The notes under the pieces were generated by a model, which ran no database searches, was not told the origin of the DNA, and worked only from the letters and a program-made list of their open reading frames with translations. From the NCBI GenBank assembly GCA_029266945.1, contig JARIED010000008.1:62001-126000 (forward strand): a DNA stretch of 64,000 bases. Reading direction: 5' to 3'. The translations under genes and the position numbers were made by a program. This DNA comes from Slackia sp. (GTDB lineage: Bacteria > Actinomycetota > Coriobacteriia > Coriobacteriales > Eggerthellaceae). Each line of letters starts with the position of its first letter. Position 1 is the stretch's first letter. This document shows positions 41,161-49,342 of the stretch, in pieces.

Positions 41161-41370
41161 GGCGTCCCGACCGTACGTTTTTCGCGTAACGCATGGCTTA
41201 AGACGCTCGAGCTTGCCATGCACCGTGCGCCGACTGCGCTACAATGGTCAAGTTTGAACATCCGTTGTCGCGGCGGGCCGTGCGCCGATATCCGGCCTTG
41301 CGCCGGCACCCATCGCGACACAGTACGGCGAAGGCGGCATCATCAGTCGCCCGAGCGCGAGAGGAAACCA

Positions 41371-42948
41371 ATGACCAAGCCAGCCTATTCGATCACCACT
41401 CCCATCTACTATGTGAACGCTGCGCCGCACCTGGGCACCGCCTACACCACCATCGCCGCCGACACCATTGCGCGCTATCAGCGCATGAACGGCTATGACG
41501 TGTCCTTCGTTACCGGCCTCGACGAGCATGGGCAGAAGGTCGCCGAAACGGGCGAGAAGAACGGCATGACGCCGCAGGAGTGGTGCGATTCCATGGTTCC
41601 AGCGTTCAAAGAGGCGTGGGATATGCTCGACATCACTTACACCGATTTCGTGCGCACCACCGAGGATCGCCAGACGCGCAGCGTGCAGAAGTTCTGGACC
41701 GACCTCTATGACAGAGGCTACCTGTACAAGAGCGCCTACGAGGGCTGGTACTGCGTGCACGAGGAGACTTACTACGCCGAAAGCGACCTCGAGAAGAACG
41801 AGGAAGGCGAGCTGGTGTGTCCCGACTGCCATCGTCCTGTGCGCCGCGCTTCGGGCGAGGAGAACTGGTTCTTCAAGCTCTCCGAGTTCCAGGAGCCGCT
41901 GCTGAAGTTCTACGAGGAGCACCCCGATTTCATCCGCCCCGAGACGCGTAAGAACGAAATCGTCACGTTCGTGAAGGGCGGTCTGCAGGACCTCTCCATC
42001 AGCCGTTCCACCTTCGACTGGGGCATCCCGCTGCCCTTCGACGAGGGCCATGTGTGCTATGTCTGGGCCGACGCGCTGCTGGCGTACTTCACGGGCAACG
42101 GCTACGCCGACCCCGAGCGCGAGGGCGAGTTCGAGCGCCGCTGGCCGGTGCAGTACCACTTCGTGGGCAAAGACATCACGCGCTTCCACTGCGTGATTTG
42201 GCCTGCCATGCTGATGGCCGCGGGCCTGCCCGTCGCCAATACGGTGTTCGGCCACGGCTTCTTGCTGGTGGGTGGCGAGAAGATGTCCAAGTCCAAGGGC
42301 AACGGCATCAAGCCGGCCGACCTGGTCGAGGTCTACGGCGTCGACGCGTACCGCTATTATTTCATGTCCGACGTCCGCTTCGGCGCCGACGGCAACATCT
42401 CCATCGAGCGCATGACGCAGGTCTATAACGCCGACCTGGCGAACACCTGGGGCAACCTGTGCAGCCGCGTGTTCAACATGGTGGGCAAGTACTTCGACGG
42501 CAAGGTTCCCGCCGTGCCGGCCGAGTTCGCCGATGCCGCCAACCCGCTCAAAGACATCGCCGACTCCTTGTACGAGAAGTACGACGCCTACATGACCGAG
42601 GTGAACTTCACCGATGCCGCCGCCGCCGTGCAGGAGCTCGCGAGTCGCGTTAACCTCTATGTCGAAGAAAGCGCGCCGTGGAATCTGGCCAAGTCCGAGG
42701 AGACCCAGGGCGAGCTGGCGTTCGTGCTGTACAACGCGCTCGAGGCATGCCGCATCCTGGCGCTGTTCTTCGCGCCGTTCATGCCCAACACCTCCGCGGA
42801 AGTGTTCCGTCGCCTGAGCTTGGGCGCGATCGAAGAGGTCGACGACATCAAAGCTGCAAGCGTCTGGGGCCAGCTGCCCGCGGGCAATGCGGTCGAGAAG
42901 GGCGACTCGCTGTTCCCGCGTCTCGACGTGAAGGAAATCCAGCTGTAA
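41371..42948 (+). CDS. metG: Methionine--tRNA ligase
   Basis: YYVNAAPHLGTAYTTIAAD, TGLDEHGQKV, GEKMSKSKGN. Confidence 0.97.
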   Translation: MTKPAYSITTPIYYVNAAPHLGTAYTTIAADTIARYQRMNGYDVSFVTGLDEHGQKVAETGEKNGMTPQEWCDSMVPAFKEAWDMLDITYTDFVRTTEDRQTRSVQKFWTDLYDRGYLYKSAYEGWYCVHEETYYAESDLEKNEEGELVCPDCHRPVRRASGEENWFFKLSEFQEPLLKFYEEHPDFIRPETRKNEIVTFVKGGLQDLSISRSTFDWGIPLPFDEGHVCYVWADALLAYFTGNGYADPEREGEFERRWPVQYHFVGKDITRFHCVIWPAMLMAAGLPVANTVFGHGFLLVGGEKMSKSKGNGIKPADLVEVYGVDAYRYYFMSDVRFGADGNISIERMTQVYNADLANTWGNLCSRVFNMVGKYFDGKVPAVPAEFADAANPLKDIADSLYEKYDAYMTEVNFTDAAAAVQELASRVNLYVEESAPWNLAKSEETQGELAFVLYNALEACRILALFFAPFMPNTSAEVFRRLSLGAIEEVDDIKAASVWGQLPAGNAVEKGDSLFPRLDVKEIQL

Positions 42949-42999
42949 TCGCGCAGGCGCCGCTTTTCGCGCCTTTCGCATGAGAGTTGTCTAGAAACG

Positions 43000-43033
43000 G
43001 GGCCGTGGGCGCAAGCCTGCGGCCCCGTTTGCG
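43000..43033 (+). terminator. Intrinsic terminator after metG
   Basis: ggggccgtgggcgcaagcctgcggccccgttt. Confidence 0.7.
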
Positions 43034-43085
43034 TTATATATCTGTTCGAAACACAGGGCACGAATCGAACCCGAAGGTGGATGGC

Positions 43086-44216
43086 ATGACTCAGGAAACG
43101 AACGCAGGGCAGGGGGCGGCATCGCAGCAGGCCGCCGGCCCGACCGACTTCGAAGGACCCGCGGGCTACCTCGCGTTTCGCGACGCGTTGTTCCGCAAGA
43201 AGAAAAAGACCGGCTGGCGCTATGTCGAATCGCCCTATCCGCTGACCGAGGCGCCGATCGCCGATACACACGCGCATCTGCAGCTCGTCTCCGACGCGCC
43301 GCTTTCGCTTGCGCGTTGCGCCGTGCACGGCATCGATTTCATCTGCACCATCGTCGACGCCTACGAAGACGGCGATGCGACGTATCGGATGTTGGATGAG
43401 TGGCGCGGCGAGGCGTTTCGCATCCTGCCCGACGTGTTCGAGGCCACGCGCGCCGCGTCGGCTTTCGAGCGCGCCGCCGCTTCTCCGGGTCACGAGGGTA
43501 TGAGCGCCGATGAATGGCGTTCGAATCGTTGCTCCTGCGCCGAGGTGGCCATTCCGCGCGTGCGCGTGGTTGCGGGCGTCCATCCTCACAACGCGTCGCA
43601 TTGGAGCGCCGAAATGGAGGAGTTGCTGAAGTCCATGCTCGCCGACCCGCGCACCTGCGCGCTCGGCGAAGTGGGCCTGGACTACCATTACGATCTTTCT
43701 CCGCGCGATGTCCAGCGCGACGTGTTCCGTCGCCAGGTGCAGATGGCGCATGAATGCGGCCTGCCTTTGGTGCTGCATATGCGCGACGCGCACGACGACG
43801 GCTTCGAAATCCTCGAGCAGGAGGGCTGGCCTAAGGCGGGCGTTCTCTTGCATTGCTGCAGCGTGGGTCCTGACGAGCTGGCCCGCTGGGTCGACCGCGG
43901 ATGCTATGTGGCCTTCGGCGGAGCGGTCACGTTCTCGCGTAGCGACGACCTGCGCGCGTCAGCGCGGATTGTGCCCGAAGGCAGGCTGCTCACCGAGACG
44001 GACGCGCCCTACATGGCGCCGGCGCCGTTTCGCGGTTTGGAGTGCGCGCCCGAGTTCACCGTGTTCACCGCGGCGTATCTGGCCGAAGTGCGCGGCATCG
44101 AGCCAGGCGAGGGGCGTGCGGCGTTTTTGTCCGCCCTGCATGACAACGCGCTGCTCCTGCTCGACCGCGATGTCACGGCATGGCAGTCGTCCTATGGCGA
44201 CGAGGACCTTCTGTGA
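43086..44216 (+). CDS. TatD family hydrolase (second copy, with N-terminal extension and insert)
   Basis: IADTHAHLQL, VVAGVHPHNASHW, LGEVGLDYHYDLSP, LLTETDAPYMAP. Confidence 0.93.
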   Translation: MTQETNAGQGAASQQAAGPTDFEGPAGYLAFRDALFRKKKKTGWRYVESPYPLTEAPIADTHAHLQLVSDAPLSLARCAVHGIDFICTIVDAYEDGDATYRMLDEWRGEAFRILPDVFEATRAASAFERAAASPGHEGMSADEWRSNRCSCAEVAIPRVRVVAGVHPHNASHWSAEMEELLKSMLADPRTCALGEVGLDYHYDLSPRDVQRDVFRRQVQMAHECGLPLVLHMRDAHDDGFEILEQEGWPKAGVLLHCCSVGPDELARWVDRGCYVAFGGAVTFSRSDDLRASARIVPEGRLLTETDAPYMAPAPFRGLECAPEFTVFTAAYLAEVRGIEPGEGRAAFLSALHDNALLLLDRDVTAWQSSYGDEDLL

Positions 44217-44818
44217 TCGCGGCCGTCGCTTCCGATCGCGCGCCCGAGCGTCATGCGCTTTTGATCTGCGGCGCCGCGCGCCTGCGCGGGGTTTCGTCGC
44301 GTTATAGCGACGAGTTGGCACAGAGTCTGCGTGCCGAAGGAGCCCGCGTGACGACGTGGTATGCGGCCGCGCACGACGTGGCCGATTGCGTGGGTTGCGC
44401 GGCCTGCCGCCCGCGTGCCGGCGAGGAGTTCGCCCCCGGCACGCTTCGCAAGGAATGCGTAATCGACGATGATATGCGCGCGCTTTACGGGCTTTTGGAT
44501 GAGGCCGACGAAGCGCACTTGGTGTGTCCCGTGTATTTCGGCGGGCCCACGGGCCGTTTCAAATGCGTGCTCGACCGTCTGCAACCGTATTGGGAATGGC
44601 GGATCGGCCCAGGTGCGCGCCTCGATCGCGCGCGCGAGGTCAAGCGCCCCGCGTACCTGCACGTGATCGGCGCGGGCGGCGACCCGTTCGGCTACGACGC
44701 CCTGACGGCCATCGTACGCTCGGCGTTCGGGTCTTCGGGCTTTTTGGTGGCCGACGTGATAGACCGCATCGGCTGGGGCCAGCCCCGCGAGGAGTCCGAG
44801 AAAACGAGTTTTTCCTGA
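44213..44818 (+). CDS. Flavodoxin-fold NAD(P)H-dependent oxidoreductase
   Basis: LICGAARLRGVSSRYSDELAQSL, CVGCAACR, HLVCPVYFGGPTGRFKCVLDRLQ; GTG start overlapping upstream stop. Confidence 0.8.
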   Translation: MIAAVASDRAPERHALLICGAARLRGVSSRYSDELAQSLRAEGARVTTWYAAAHDVADCVGCAACRPRAGEEFAPGTLRKECVIDDDMRALYGLLDEADEAHLVCPVYFGGPTGRFKCVLDRLQPYWEWRIGPGARLDRAREVKRPAYLHVIGAGGDPFGYDALTAIVRSAFGSSGFLVADVIDRIGWGQPREESEKTSFS

Positions 44819-44860
44819 TGCGTCCGGTATGCTAGGCGCGTCATTCGAGAAAGAGAGCCC

Positions 44861-45766
44861 ATGTCTCACGTTTCATATCTTGCATCGCCCTCGGCCACGC
44901 GCGCCGTCCTCGAGCGCCACGGCCTTGCCACGAAAAAGGCCCTCGGCCAGAACTTCCTGGTCAACGACTCGGTCATCGCGCGCATTTGCGAACTGTCCGA
45001 AGTCTGCGGCGACGACGCCGTGCTCGAGGTCGGTCCCGGCATCGGCACGCTCACGGTGGCCTTGCTCGCGCGCGCGGGCCGCGTGCTTTCCGTCGAGCGC
45101 GACACCGACCTGCCTGCGGTCTTAGCGGAAACCTGCGCCGATTTCGATAATTTCACGCTGCTTTCCAAGGACGCCCTGACGCTTTCCCAGGCCGACCTCG
45201 ACGGGGCCTTCGGCGAGGCGGCGGCGCAAGGCGAGGCTCCGAACAAGTTCATCGCGAACTTGCCCTATGCGGTGGCGGCGACTCTCGTGCTCGATTTCTT
45301 CCAGCGTTTTTCTAGCCTGCAGTGCGCCACGGTCATGGTGCAAAGCGAAGTGGCCGACCGCATGATGGCGAAGATGGGCACGAAAGACTACGGCGCCTAC
45401 ACGGTGAAGCTCAATCTGATTGCGAAGCCCACGGGCCGCTTCCAGGCGGGTCCCGGCAATTTCTTCCCGCCGCCGCGTGTCACGTCGGCCGTGATCAGAC
45501 TCGACCGCCGCGACGACTTGGGCATCGCGGCCGAAGAAGCCGCCGTGGCGTCGCTTATGGCCGACGCCGCCTTCGCCACGAGGCGTAAGACCATTTCCAA
45601 TTCCATGAAGACGTTTTTCTCGGGTCGCAAGGGCTGCGACGGGGTGGTGGAGAAGCTCCCCGCCATTCTTGAGGCCGCAGGTATCGACGCGCGTCGACGC
45701 GGCGAAAGCCTGACGCTTGAGGAGTTCATCGCATTGGGCGCGGCGTACGCGGATGTGATGCGTTAA
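44861..45766 (+). CDS. rsmA: 16S rRNA (adenine(1518)-N6/adenine(1519)-N6)-dimethyltransferase
   Basis: KKALGQNFLVND, EVGPGIGTLTVALL, NLPYAVAATLVL. Confidence 0.96.
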   Translation: MSHVSYLASPSATRAVLERHGLATKKALGQNFLVNDSVIARICELSEVCGDDAVLEVGPGIGTLTVALLARAGRVLSVERDTDLPAVLAETCADFDNFTLLSKDALTLSQADLDGAFGEAAAQGEAPNKFIANLPYAVAATLVLDFFQRFSSLQCATVMVQSEVADRMMAKMGTKDYGAYTVKLNLIAKPTGRFQAGPGNFFPPPRVTSAVIRLDRRDDLGIAAEEAAVASLMADAAFATRRKTISNSMKTFFSGRKGCDGVVEKLPAILEAAGIDARRRGESLTLEEFIALGAAYADVMR

Positions 45767-45952
45767 AGCGGGCATCGCCGTTCACCGCCTGCCGCATGCC
45801 GAAAGCCGAGCCACTTCGGCATGAAAACCGCCTTACAGTGTTGACAGCGGCGGCTAAGTGTGTTTTCAGCTTGCAGAATCGATGATCCCTTGACAAATCG
45901 TGCTAATATGGCGGTTCGCACAGTCGCACACCCGATTGAAGGAACGCTATAT

Positions 45953-46300
45953 ATGGAACTCGAAAAGCAGGCGCGCATCGTCGACGATATCCGCGCAGAG
46001 CTGCAGGAGCGCATCGACACGCGCCTCAAGGTGCGTGCCAATATGGGTCGCTCGAAGGTTATCGAATGCGAAGGCGTCCTCATGCAGGCGCATCCGTCGC
46101 TGTTCATTCTCGAAATCGACCGTAAGCGCGGCCGTAAGGCGAGACAGTCGTACCAGTACGTTGATGTATTGACCGGCATGGTCGAGCTCTACGATGTCGA
46201 AACAGGCAAGCCTGTGTTCGGATCTTTCGTTGACAACGGCGACGCGGATCCGTTGCATTCCGCCGATGAGGATGAAGAAGAGGACGAGGGCATCCTGTAG
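45953..46300 (+). CDS. veg: Veg family protein
   Basis: IRAELQERIDTRLKVRANMGRSKVIECEGVLMQAHPSLFILEI. Confidence 0.88.
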   Translation: MELEKQARIVDDIRAELQERIDTRLKVRANMGRSKVIECEGVLMQAHPSLFILEIDRKRGRKARQSYQYVDVLTGMVELYDVETGKPVFGSFVDNGDADPLHSADEDEEEDEGIL

Positions 46301-46419
46301 CCGCCGGCGGTCGAACCGTGCGGCGCGCTCGGCCTGCGTTGTCGAGCAGGGCAAAAAACTTGGGAATGCGGCTTGACATTTTCAAGGCAGAAGCGCAAAA
46401 TATCTTCTCGTACATTTCT

Positions 46420-46495
46420 GGGGATGTAGCTCAGCTGGGAGAGCACCACGTTCGCAACGTGGGGGTCGTGGGTTCGAATCCCATCATCTCCACCA
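46420..46495 (+). tRNA. tRNA-Ala (anticodon CGC), CCA encoded
   Basis: Cloverleaf ggggatg ta gctc agctggga gagc a ccacg ttCGCaa cgtgg gggtc gtggg ttcgaat cccat catctcc a cca; G3:U70 Ala identity pair. Confidence 0.96.
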
Positions 46496-47707
46496 GTAAT
46501 TACCTGCAGGTCGAGTAATCGGCCTGCATTTTTTGTTTTCAGGATAAAGGGATTCGAACCGATAAGGTTGAATTCCGTTAAGAAAACCGTCCGGTGGACG
46601 GTTTTCAGGAATTCGCTCGAGGGCTTCAGACCGAGAGGAAGGGCGTTCGCGCGGCGGATGCGGGAACCCCATCGTCTCCGCCAGAACTTTCCAGCGCCGT
46701 TCTTACGAACGATGTTTTTTCGTTCGGGGGAACGGCGCTGCTTCTCGCTCGTTTTCGGCGGCCGGCGGCATGACTTTTCGTCCGGAGGCTCTGCGGCCGC
46801 TAGAGGATCGAGGTTCGAATTGGTGAGGCGGGATTCTTCTCGCGCAGCGGACGCGCGCCGTTTTTTTTCGGCGCCCTGTATGACGTCGCCCTCATGGGCG
46901 GCGTTTTCTCGTTTCGAGGCTATGCGGATTTTCGGCCGTCTTCGGGGTACGGAGGCGAAGGGAGTCTTGCGGGCGACGCGGCGGGTCTCTCTTCCGCCGC
47001 AAGGGGCGGCCGCTGCGGACGCTCGTGCCCCTCGTCTTCTTTGCCGACTTCTGCTTCCCAGCCGATCTGCGGCGTCGCCGTTTCGGATGCCGCTCGATCT
47101 TTGGAAGGAGAGGGGATTGTCGTTTCTTGTTCGCTTTCGGAAGAATCGTTCTGCGTTCCTTCGGGCGGGCGGTCGACGCTTTTCGACCGCTGCGTGTTTC
47201 GGCCGGCTTCGAAGCCTATTCCTATGCCATCGCGTCGACGCGTTCCGCGTATCCCCGATGCTCGTTCGCGTCTGGAAAGGGTCGTCTCTCAGGGGCCTTT
47301 GAATCGGCCGGTCGCGACGAATCGTCACGCCCGCCGCCGCGCATAGTCCATTTTGCGGAGTGCTTGCGTGACCGGTCGGCCGGGGCATGCGGTTGGGGTT
47401 CTGCGACGCGCCCAATAAGCCCTTTTGCGCTACGAAACCCATCACGATTACGCTCTCTGGGGCGTTTTTCACGGCAAACGGCTCGAAAAACGCCTGAATA
47501 TACGCTCTTTGGGGTAATTTCCCCCCAAATGGGTGATACGTTTTTGCTATCCCTGTGAAGGATGTGTGTTAAAGTCATTGCTGTATCTCGCCTACGGTTT
47601 ACCCATGGTTGCGTTTTCGGGGCTTTTCTCACGGCTCTTCCGCATCCCCTCCAGATCGTATGCGGGATACGGAGGAAGAAAAGGAAAAACCGAGAAAGGG
47701 GGTATCC

Positions 47708-48454
47708 ATGGCTGAGGAAACCAAGACCGACGTCGCTGCGACCGAGGAACCCGCCAAGGATGCCAAGCAGGCTAAGCAGGGCAAGAAGAAGTGGCCTATT
47801 GTGGTCGGCGTCGTCGCCGTCGTTCTCGTTGCAGCGGGCGCAGGCTTTTTCGTCTGGCACGAGCAGCCCAGCTTCTGTAACGCTATCTGTCACACTCCGA
47901 TGGACGCATACGTCGAAACCTACATCGACGGCTCTCATGACAAGTACGGCAATGAGCTTGCCGACGAGGCCGACAAGATGGCCATGATGGCCTACGCCCA
48001 CGCCAATCCCGAGAATGGCGATACCACTAACTGCCTCGGCTGCCATGTTCCCACCATGGGCGAGCAGATTACCGAGGGCATGCATTGGGTTACCGGCAAT
48101 TACGAGGTTGCCGGCGACAACAAAGTCGGCCAGACCATCCTCGAGAATCGCGAACTTTCCGACCTGGTCGAGGCCCGCGGCATCGCCGAGGACGAGTTCT
48201 GTCTGAATTCCGGCTGCCACCATGTGGCTGAAGACGGCACCGAGATTACCTCTCGAGCCGACCTCGAGGCTGCCACCGCCAGCCTCGATGGCGAGCACAA
48301 CCCGCACAAGGCCCAGCATGGCGAGTATGCCTGCAGCCAGTGCCACAAGGCTCACAGCCAGTCCGTCAACTACTGCACCCAGTGCCACAGCAATGCCGTC
48401 GTTCCCGATGGCTGGCTAAGCACTTCCCAGGCCAAGAAGCTCGCTTCGCTGTAA
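47708..48454 (+). CDS. NapC/NrfH-like multiheme c-type cytochrome (membrane-anchored)
   Basis: Single N-terminal TM; heme motifs CNAICH (CX3CH), CLGCH, CLNSGCH (CX4CH), CSQCH, CTQCH. Confidence 0.9.
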   Translation: MAEETKTDVAATEEPAKDAKQAKQGKKKWPIVVGVVAVVLVAAGAGFFVWHEQPSFCNAICHTPMDAYVETYIDGSHDKYGNELADEADKMAMMAYAHANPENGDTTNCLGCHVPTMGEQITEGMHWVTGNYEVAGDNKVGQTILENRELSDLVEARGIAEDEFCLNSGCHHVAEDGTEITSRADLEAATASLDGEHNPHKAQHGEYACSQCHKAHSQSVNYCTQCHSNAVVPDGWLSTSQAKKLASL

Positions 48455-48562
48455 ATTTTCTAGCTGAGCGGATGAACGACGGTGCATGCTTTTGCATGGT
48501 GAGACACCGTTAAGGGAAACGCATACGTCGGCAGGCGTACTTTTCCCAGGAGATGTGTAACA

Positions 48563-48595
48563 CGAAAGGGCCCGCCCGTTGGACGGGCCCTTTCG
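48563..48595. terminator. Strong inverted repeat, probable terminator/attenuator
   Basis: cgaaagggcccg cccgttgga cgggccctttcg. Confidence 0.7.
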
Positions 48596-48661
48596 TTGAA
48601 TAATCGTACGCTGGGCATAGGTCCCGGGAAATCTCGACCTCGCGTCACAAGGAGCAGGGAA

Positions 48662-49336
48662 ATGAACACGAAAACAAAACGCAGGCTCATCGTGGTGACC
48701 GGCGTGATAGTCGTCGTCCTGGCGATCGTGCTGACGGTCGTCGGCAGCGGCGGCGCCGCGAAGACGGCATCGGTCGCCGAGGCGCTGAGCGGATCGCATG
48801 ATTCCGACCGCATCCAGGTTTCCGGAAACGTGGTCGATAATTCCTTTGCCACCGAAGACAACGTGCTGACCTTCGAAATCTTCGATCCCGAAGGCGACGA
48901 GTCCCAGACGCTGCGCGTCCGCTACGAGGGGGCTGCGTCTTCCACGTTCGGCAACGGCGTCACGGCCATCTGCACGGGTCGCCTGAGCACGTCGAACGGC
49001 GTTGAGTTGGTGGCAAGCGAATTGGTGACGAAGTGCCCTTCCAAGTACGAGAGCGCTACTGACGCGCTGACGGTCTCTCGCATGCTTGAGTACGGCGATA
49101 GCATCGTCGATACCACGGTCAAGCTGACGGGCGTCGTCGAAGGCGCCTTGGCCGCCGCGGGATCGGGCGAGCCCCGCTTCGTAGTGGCGGACGACGCAGA
49201 CGCCTCCGTCCAGGTTCCCATCGAATTCGATGGCGCGATGGCCGACGGCATCGTCGACGGCACCTCGGTCGTCATCACGGGGTCGCTGTCCGGCTCCGGC
49301 TCGTTCGTCGCGACCGATGTCGCGCAGGAAGGATAA
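48662..49336 (+). CDS. ccmE: CcmE-like heme chaperone with CX3Y motif and C-terminal extra domain
   Basis: N-terminal TM, OB-like domain, LVTKCPSKYE (CX3Y), upstream of ccmF. Confidence 0.8.
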   Translation: MNTKTKRRLIVVTGVIVVVLAIVLTVVGSGGAAKTASVAEALSGSHDSDRIQVSGNVVDNSFATEDNVLTFEIFDPEGDESQTLRVRYEGAASSTFGNGVTAICTGRLSTSNGVELVASELVTKCPSKYESATDALTVSRMLEYGDSIVDTTVKLTGVVEGALAAAGSGEPRFVVADDADASVQVPIEFDGAMADGIVDGTSVVITGSLSGSGSFVATDVAQEG

Positions 49337-49342
49337 ACCTCT

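Noticed and set aside
45890-45909. TTGACA ... TAATAT as a promoter for veg
   Set aside because: Spacer is only about 8 nt, incompatible with a sigma70-type promoter.
46568-47302. 244-aa plus-strand ORF in the gap after tRNA-Ala
   Set aside because: Arg/Phe/Ser-rich, overlaps strong hairpins, no RBS or recognisable family; not supported as a CDS without homology.
46189-47472. 427-aa minus-strand ORF across tRNA-Ala and the downstream gap
   Set aside because: Runs antisense through a tRNA and into veg; Arg/Ser-rich with no domain, so it probably reflects few stops in GC-rich DNA.
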